Source: Chloroflexota bacterium
GTDB taxonomy: Bacteria > Chloroflexota > Anaerolineae > Promineifilales > Promineifilaceae
Length of the DNA: 52,629 bases
Direction of reading: 5' to 3'
Assembly: GCA_029559155.1 (NCBI GenBank)
Contig: JAKQCM010000111.1
Span: forward strand, 1-52,629
The translations under genes were made by a program, and so were the position numbers. The notes beneath the pieces were generated by a model. It saw only the letters and a list, made by a program, of their open reading frames with translations, searched no databases and was not told where the DNA came from. Shown one piece after another: positions 47,823 through 52,629 of this stretch. Numbering within the stretch: position 1 is the stretch's first letter; each line of letters opens with the position of its first letter.

Positions 47823-47878
47823 AGTTCGTTTGTGAAAGAGAAAACCAGTCAGGTTATCGATTAAAAGTCAGGCTATTT

Positions 47879-49291
47879 TCAGGCCAGGGCTGCTGCCCAA
47901 TCAACGGATTGACGAGCAGTGTATAACCCTTGCCAAAGGTCTGACACTTTGCCGTGACGGCGGCAGTGGTTCGCCAGTTCCTGCGCTTTCAGAGAGATGG
48001 TGCCACCATTCAAATCATCATAATCCACGCCGATAGAGGTGCTAAAGGCGCGTAATTCTTCGTCGGAGAAATTCTCCTTGATTAACCGCCCCAGGCTCGC
48101 TACCTGCGGCAACGTCAGGGTTGCAGGTGCAGGCGGCGTTTTGATCGAAGAACCATTATTTTGAGGTTTGCCGGACCTTGCAAACAAATGCCCATCGGCC
48201 ACGCGCATGAAGAGGACAGGGGTGGCGAAATCGCGCCTTTTGTATTGGGTGTTGAGGGCGACGGCGCGACGGCCGTACTGCGCCGCCATATCCACCGGAT
48301 CCCCTACCGCCAGTTGCTGGTAGAACTTCAGGGCAAAGCGAAGCGCCGTATTATTGGTCACTTCATATTGCATCGCCACCACGACAGGGATATTTTGCTG
48401 GACCACCCGCGAAGCCACGCCCACAAAGGCTTGAGAAGCGGAAAGCGTGCCGCCTTCACAGGCGTGGAGCAGCACCACGCCAGGCCGGAACGTGTTGAAC
48501 AAACCGGCAAAAAATTCGGAATCCACCCAGTCGGATTCGCCCATAATGTCGTCCACAAAAGCTATCTCGGCTTTAGGCGTATGGTTTTCGGTATTGAAAC
48601 GGCCGTGTCCAATAAAATGAAAAATGTGCGGCTTTTTCGCCAGCAAACTATCAACCGTTTCAGCATTTGCCTTAAGCAAAACCGGCAGCAGTTCAAATTT
48701 GTCGCTCTGCTCAGCAGCTAATGTTTTCAGGCTGGCTTCCACTTTATCATAAAGTACCGGGCCTAAATCAGAAGGGGCAGCGACCGCCAGGGCAATGCGC
48801 AATTTCTCGTTTGGGGCCAATTGGATAGGTTTAGCCGGAAACCACTGCGCGCGCCGCCGGGAAAAAACAACTTTGGGGGTTGTCCCTAACCAGAGAACCC
48901 CTAAATTTGCCTTGCTGGGCACACGCATAAACTCCCAGGGCAGGGCAGCTACATCAGGCATAGAAGCTTCGTCAATATCTAGCTCAATGCGCAAAATCCG
49001 ATCTTCCGTAGCCACAACCTGCTGGTAAAAACCAACAAAATCCTGCCGCAGCACATCATCAAACAACGCGTCAAACAGCGCCTCACCCAACGCCTTCACC
49101 GGCTCATCATCCGTCAGGGCATCGGCTTGTGCTTCAATCACTAGTTTGTCGATGGTTTGGCGCAACTCATTGGCATAGCCGAATTTACCTTCCGGATCAC
49201 CCAGGCTTTGATTGTTTAAGTCGCGCTTTTCAACCTTTACCGATCCGTAGTTGGCCAGGCGAATCCGGTATGTGTAGTATGCGTTGCTCAT
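47879..49291 (-). CDS. CHAT-domain (caspase-like) protein with intact His/Cys and one C-terminal EAD
   Basis: LPWEFMRVPSKANLGVLWLGTTPKVVFSRRR; FHFIGHGRF; VVLLHACEGGTLS; C-terminal LIKENFSDEELRAFSTSIGVDYDDLNGGTISLKAQELANHCRRHGKVSDLWQGL. Confidence 0.85.
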   Translation of the reverse strand: MSNAYYTYRIRLANYGSVKVEKRDLNNQSLGDPEGKFGYANELRQTIDKLVIEAQADALTDDEPVKALGEALFDALFDDVLRQDFVGFYQQVVATEDRILRIELDIDEASMPDVAALPWEFMRVPSKANLGVLWLGTTPKVVFSRRRAQWFPAKPIQLAPNEKLRIALAVAAPSDLGPVLYDKVEASLKTLAAEQSDKFELLPVLLKANAETVDSLLAKKPHIFHFIGHGRFNTENHTPKAEIAFVDDIMGESDWVDSEFFAGLFNTFRPGVVLLHACEGGTLSASQAFVGVASRVVQQNIPVVVAMQYEVTNNTALRFALKFYQQLAVGDPVDMAAQYGRRAVALNTQYKRRDFATPVLFMRVADGHLFARSGKPQNNGSSIKTPPAPATLTLPQVASLGRLIKENFSDEELRAFSTSIGVDYDDLNGGTISLKAQELANHCRRHGKVSDLWQGLYTARQSVDWAAALA

Positions 49292-49332
49292 TGCTAACTA
49301 AATCCTTGTTGGCTCGATGTTGTATCTATACA

Positions 49333-49377
49333 GGCCCTAAGGGTTTGTTATCGAGAAACCTGATACCCTTAGGGTCT
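49333..49377. repeat. Dispersed intergenic inverted repeat (GGCCCTAAGGGTTTGTTATCGAGAAACCTGATACCCTTAGGGTC)
   Basis: Upstream of the CHAT-EAD gene; same family as 7016, 8221 and 37661. Confidence 0.75.
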
Positions 49378-49397
49378 TCCCAGAGACACCTGAATTG

Positions 49398-50285
49398 TTA
49401 CTTTCCCGGCAATGTGATAACCCACTCTTCCCCAGCGCCCCGAGACAGCTTTTGCGCAAGTGCATCCGGGCGATTGAAGAGCTTTTTAAATCCTTCTGAT
49501 AAACGCTCGATGACATTGCCCATATTAGCCGTAAACCAGCTCACTTTTGGCTCCGCCCAGGCCATCCCTTTGAGCGTGATAGAAGTTGTGCCTTTTTTGA
49601 CCTTGAACACCACGCCGAACTTTGTCGATAAAGATTGTTGCAAATCGGCATCCTGAATGTACCAATAACATTCCGAATTCCCGTCGCCATAGGCCGCAAT
49701 TTCAAATTTGCCCAGATCATAAGAGAAATCATTCACAACAATGTACGATTTCATCTCGTTCTTATTGTCTAACCCTGCTTTTACGGCCGCCGGTAAATTA
49801 AGCAGCGCCGCCATTTTTGTAGCGTCCACGCCAACGTTCCAATCCAGGTTCCCATCCAGGCCTAATCGCATACCGCCGCCAAACGCCATCACGTCTTTCC
49901 ACTCGCTATGTGGGAAAATCGTTTGGACAATCGGCTCATGTTCACCTTTTGGTCCAAAATCCAGCTCGCAGGCCAAAGCCTGAAAATGAGCGCCGGGCTG
50001 CGGGCGCAAATCGACGGTAATGGTCATATAGTAAAAATCGTATTCGTTTTGAATTTGTTGTTTGCGGATGCTGCTGAGTTCAAGGCCGGAATCATGCAAT
50101 TCTGCCTCTGTGAGGGCTATCAAGTTATCTCGGGGGTTGCCGAATTGGACTTTGGTTTGTTTTAAGCTGTCGATGCGGTCGGTAATATCCAATTGTTGCC
50201 CACCGGCAAGATGGCTTGCGCCATATAATTCATCGAGCAAATCGTCTGCCTGCTGCAAATCAGGGGAAATAGGTTTATCGGGCAT
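49398..50285 (-). CDS. Uncharacterised protein, first gene of the CHAT/MoxR/vWA block
   Basis: ORF from MPDKPISPDLQQADDLLDELYG...; no family recognised. The ORF-track start at 50360 reads through ACGGCCGT copies and is less likely. Confidence 0.65.
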   Translation of the reverse strand: MPDKPISPDLQQADDLLDELYGASHLAGGQQLDITDRIDSLKQTKVQFGNPRDNLIALTEAELHDSGLELSSIRKQQIQNEYDFYYMTITVDLRPQPGAHFQALACELDFGPKGEHEPIVQTIFPHSEWKDVMAFGGGMRLGLDGNLDWNVGVDATKMAALLNLPAAVKAGLDNKNEMKSYIVVNDFSYDLGKFEIAAYGDGNSECYWYIQDADLQQSLSTKFGVVFKVKKGTTSITLKGMAWAEPKVSWFTANMGNVIERLSEGFKKLFNRPDALAQKLSRGAGEEWVITLPGK

Positions 50286-50399
50286 CAGTTTAACTCCTGT
50301 TGAATCAATAAAAGAAACGGCCGTTTCCCACCACCATCTCGTTAACGGCCGTTTCCCCACATAAAAACTATCTTAATCAGTTCACCAATCCATTGTCAA

Positions 50400-51140
50400 T
50401 CAGTGCGCCAAAATCTTACTCAAGAACAGCTGCGTGCGTTCATGCTTCGGCGTACCAAAAATCTGGTCCGGTGGGCCAATTTCCACAATCTGGCCGTCAT
50501 CCATAAACACCACCCGGTCCGCCGCCGCCTTCGCAAAGCCCATCTCATGCGTCACCACCACCATCGTCATGCCCGCCTTCGCCAGGTCCAGCATCACATC
50601 CAGCACTTCCTTAATCATCTCCGGGTCCAGCGCGCTCGTCGGCTCATCAAACAGCATGATCTTCGGCTGCATCGCCAGCGAACGGGCAATCGCCACCCGC
50701 TGCTGCTGCCCGCCGGAAAGCTGCCGCGGATACGCCGCCGCCTTCTCCGGAATACCGACGCGTTGCAGTTGTTCCATCGCAATCTTCTCTGCCTCAGCTT
50801 TGCTTCGCTTGCGCACCTTCTCCTGAGCAATCGTCACATTTTGCAGCACCGTCAGATGCGGAAACAAATTAAACTGCTGAAACACCATGCCCACCTCAGC
50901 CCGCACCTCGTTGATATTGGTCTTTTTGTCTTCCAGATGCACGCCGTCAATATAAATACCGCCGCTTGTAGGCGTCTCCAGGTGATTGATGCAGCGCAAA
51001 ACCGTGCTTTTACCCGATCCGCTGGGGCCAACAATCAACACCACTTCACCCCGCTTCAAGCGCAAATCAACCCCTTTTACTGCCTGCACATGACCAAAGT
51101 ATTTATGCAGATCATCAACTACAATAATATCGTCGCTCAT
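50400..51140 (-). CDS. glnQ: Polar amino-acid ABC transporter ATP-binding protein (GlnQ/HisP-like)
   Basis: [87 protein letters not shown]. Confidence 0.92.
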   Translation of the reverse strand: MSDDIIVVDDLHKYFGHVQAVKGVDLRLKRGEVVLIVGPSGSGKSTVLRCINHLETPTSGGIYIDGVHLEDKKTNINEVRAEVGMVFQQFNLFPHLTVLQNVTIAQEKVRKRSKAEAEKIAMEQLQRVGIPEKAAAYPRQLSGGQQQRVAIARSLAMQPKIMLFDEPTSALDPEMIKEVLDVMLDLAKAGMTMVVVTHEMGFAKAAADRVVFMDDGQIVEIGPPDQIFGTPKHERTQLFLSKILAH

Positions 51141-51141
51141 C

Positions 51142-51936
51142 TTAACGTGAATCCTTGCCCAGCCGCTGCTCATACCAACGCAAAAGCAAACTCAAGGCGA
51201 TTGTCATAGTCAGATAACAAAACGTCAGCACCAGATAAGATTCCGGAAAACGAAACGTACTGCCAGCGTAAAGGCGAGCGCGCTGCGTCAATTCTCGCAC
51301 TGCCAACACCGATGCCAGCGACGAATCTTTCAGCATCGCAATAAAATCATTACCCAGCGCTGGAGATATATTGCGCACGGCCTGAGGCAAAATAATGAAC
51401 TGCATCGATTGGCGATAATTCATCCCCAATGAACGCGCCGCCTCCATCTGGCCTTTGGAAATCGACTCGATACCGGCGCGAAAAATTTCCGCCAAAAAAG
51501 CGCCATAAATAATTGAAAGGGACAAAATCGCCCGCAGCTCAATCGAAACATTGCGATTATCCACGCCAAACGAATTGCTCACGGCCGGAACCAACACAAA
51601 CGCCAGCGTTAAGATCAATACCAGCGTGGGAACCCCGCGAATAAACTCCACATACGTAATAGCGATATTACGTACCACGGCGTTACTGCTAATCCGCCCC
51701 AAACCCGCCAATAACCCCAAAACCAGCGCAATGGCAAAACCTGCCAGGGTAATGTATAGCGTGATCTGGATACCGGGGATAATAAAAAGAAAGGCTTCTC
51801 TGATGTCCGGGTCAGTAAAGACCAGGATGGCCATGACAATAAGAAATGCAAAAATAGCGACAAGCCAAAAAGGAAACTCTCGCCAATTATCACGCCAGGT
51901 TATATCTGGAATCTGAATATCTGGACCTGCCATCAT
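51142..51936 (-). CDS. Amino-acid ABC transporter permease (GlnP/HisM-like)
   Basis: [26 protein letters not shown]...[14 protein letters not shown]...[63 protein letters not shown]. Confidence 0.92.
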   Translation of the reverse strand: MMAGPDIQIPDITWRDNWREFPFWLVAIFAFLIVMAILVFTDPDIREAFLFIIPGIQITLYITLAGFAIALVLGLLAGLGRISSNAVVRNIAITYVEFIRGVPTLVLILTLAFVLVPAVSNSFGVDNRNVSIELRAILSLSIIYGAFLAEIFRAGIESISKGQMEAARSLGMNYRQSMQFIILPQAVRNISPALGNDFIAMLKDSSLASVLAVRELTQRARLYAGSTFRFPESYLVLTFCYLTMTIALSLLLRWYEQRLGKDSR

Positions 51937-52007
51937 ACCTCCTGTTTGTGCGAATTAGAATTTAATACGTGGGTATTAAATAATACCTTGAAATGAACAT
52001 AAAACAA

Positions 52008-52040
52008 AGGAGCGTCAGAGTGTTTTACTCTGACGCTCCT
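52008..52040 (-). terminator. Intrinsic terminator / attenuator between substrate-binding and permease genes
   Basis: Perfect 14-bp arms AGGAGCGTCAGAGT-GTTTT-ACTCTGACGCTCCT; minus-strand 3' side continues TTTGTTTTATG. Confidence 0.85.
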
Positions 52041-52083
52041 CATCAAATTTAGATTACAGCTAACAGATTACGACGAACTGTCT

Positions 52084-52629
52084 CTACCCTTCTAAATCTT
52101 CGTACGTAATATCGAAATTGGGGCCAAAGTAAAATGCGTTGACGCCTTGCAGGAAGCCATTGTCTTTCAGCGCTTGCAAAGCCGCGTTAACCGGTCCTAC
52201 CAGATCGCTGCCTCTGGGAAAGATGAAGCCTAATTGGTCGCTGGACATCGACTCACCGACCAGCTTCAGTTTGTCGGCGTTTTCGCCCAGGTAGCCTTGT
52301 CCGGCTACTTCGTCAATGATCACAGCGTCGATGTCGCCGGCCAACAGGGCTTGCACAGCAAACGGGAACTGCTCGAACGCCTGAATGCGGTCTTCCGACA
52401 GGAAGGATTTGGCCGTTTCGTAATTGGTCGTGCCGGTTTGTGTGCCGAGCACCAGGTCCGGGTTGTTGACGATGTCGTCGATGCTGGTGATGCGGTCTTC
52501 GTCGACACGCACCAGCAGGCGCTGGTCGATGTTGATGTAGCCTTCGGAGAAGTCTACGATTTCGGCGCGGTCCGGGGTGATGGTGATGCCGTCGGCGGCG
52601 GCGTCATATTGCCCATCGGCTACGGCCTG
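52084..52629 (-). CDS. Amino-acid ABC transporter substrate-binding protein (SBP_bac_3), 5' part beyond the window
   Basis: Open to the window edge: QAVADGQYDAAADGITITPDRAEIVDFSEGYINIDQRLLVR...LVLGTQTGTTNYETAKSFL...ALLAGDIDAVIIDEVAGQGYL. Confidence 0.9.
   Translation of the reverse strand, partial: QAVADGQYDAAADGITITPDRAEIVDFSEGYINIDQRLLVRVDEDRITSIDDIVNNPDLVLGTQTGTTNYETAKSFLSEDRIQAFEQFPFAVQALLAGDIDAVIIDEVAGQGYLGENADKLKLVGESMSSDQLGFIFPRGSDLVGPVNAALQALKDNGFLQGVNAFYFGPNFDITYEDLEG

Noticed and set aside
241-50358. ACGGCCGT copies interpreted as a CRISPR array or as transcription-factor sites
   Set aside because: Spacing is irregular and most copies lie inside genes in different reading phases; no repeat-spacer structure and no consistent promoter position.
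50403-51209. 268-aa plus-strand ORF opposite glnQ
   Set aside because: His/Arg/Leu-rich shadow of a confident ABC ATPase gene.
1-52629. rRNA, tRNA, integrase or transposase genes that would mark an island boundary
   Set aside because: None recognised by eye on either strand; a tRNAscan/Infernal run would be needed to exclude small RNA genes.

Overview
The window is about 52.6 kb of bacterial DNA, probably Chloroflexota-like (inferred from protein flavour, not proven). From left to right it contains: (i) the 3' end of gatB, a small ORF plus HNH endonuclease pair, two paralogous lipoproteins flanking a VapBC-type toxin-antitoxin pair, and an msrA with an apparent 1-nt frameshift; (ii) a plus-strand signalling operon of about 29-30 kb (7224-37578). 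It holds two orphan solute-binding lipoproteins, seven large Cache/HAMP/GAF/PAS sensor proteins with no recognisable output domain, one soluble PAS/GAF histidine kinase, one REC-only response regulator and a strong intrinsic terminator; (iii) a minus-strand block (37761-50285) that looks like a vWA-MoxR-CHAT-EAD NTP-dependent conflict or programmed-death system. It has three CHAT-related proteins with graded loss of catalytic residues, a four-EAD NTPase scaffold, a MoxR ATPase, a vWA protein, a coupled PD-(D/E)XK nuclease, a THUMP-like methyltransferase and an uncharacterised first gene; (iv) a polar amino-acid ABC transporter operon. Across the window the 8-bp palindrome ACGGCCGT occurs about 94 times by hand count (about 1 expected by chance), a HIP1-like iterated palindrome. 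A family of intergenic 'GACCCTAAGGGTTTG...AAACCCTTAGGGTC' inverted repeats is also dispersed through the window. No rRNA, tRNA or CRISPR array was recognised.
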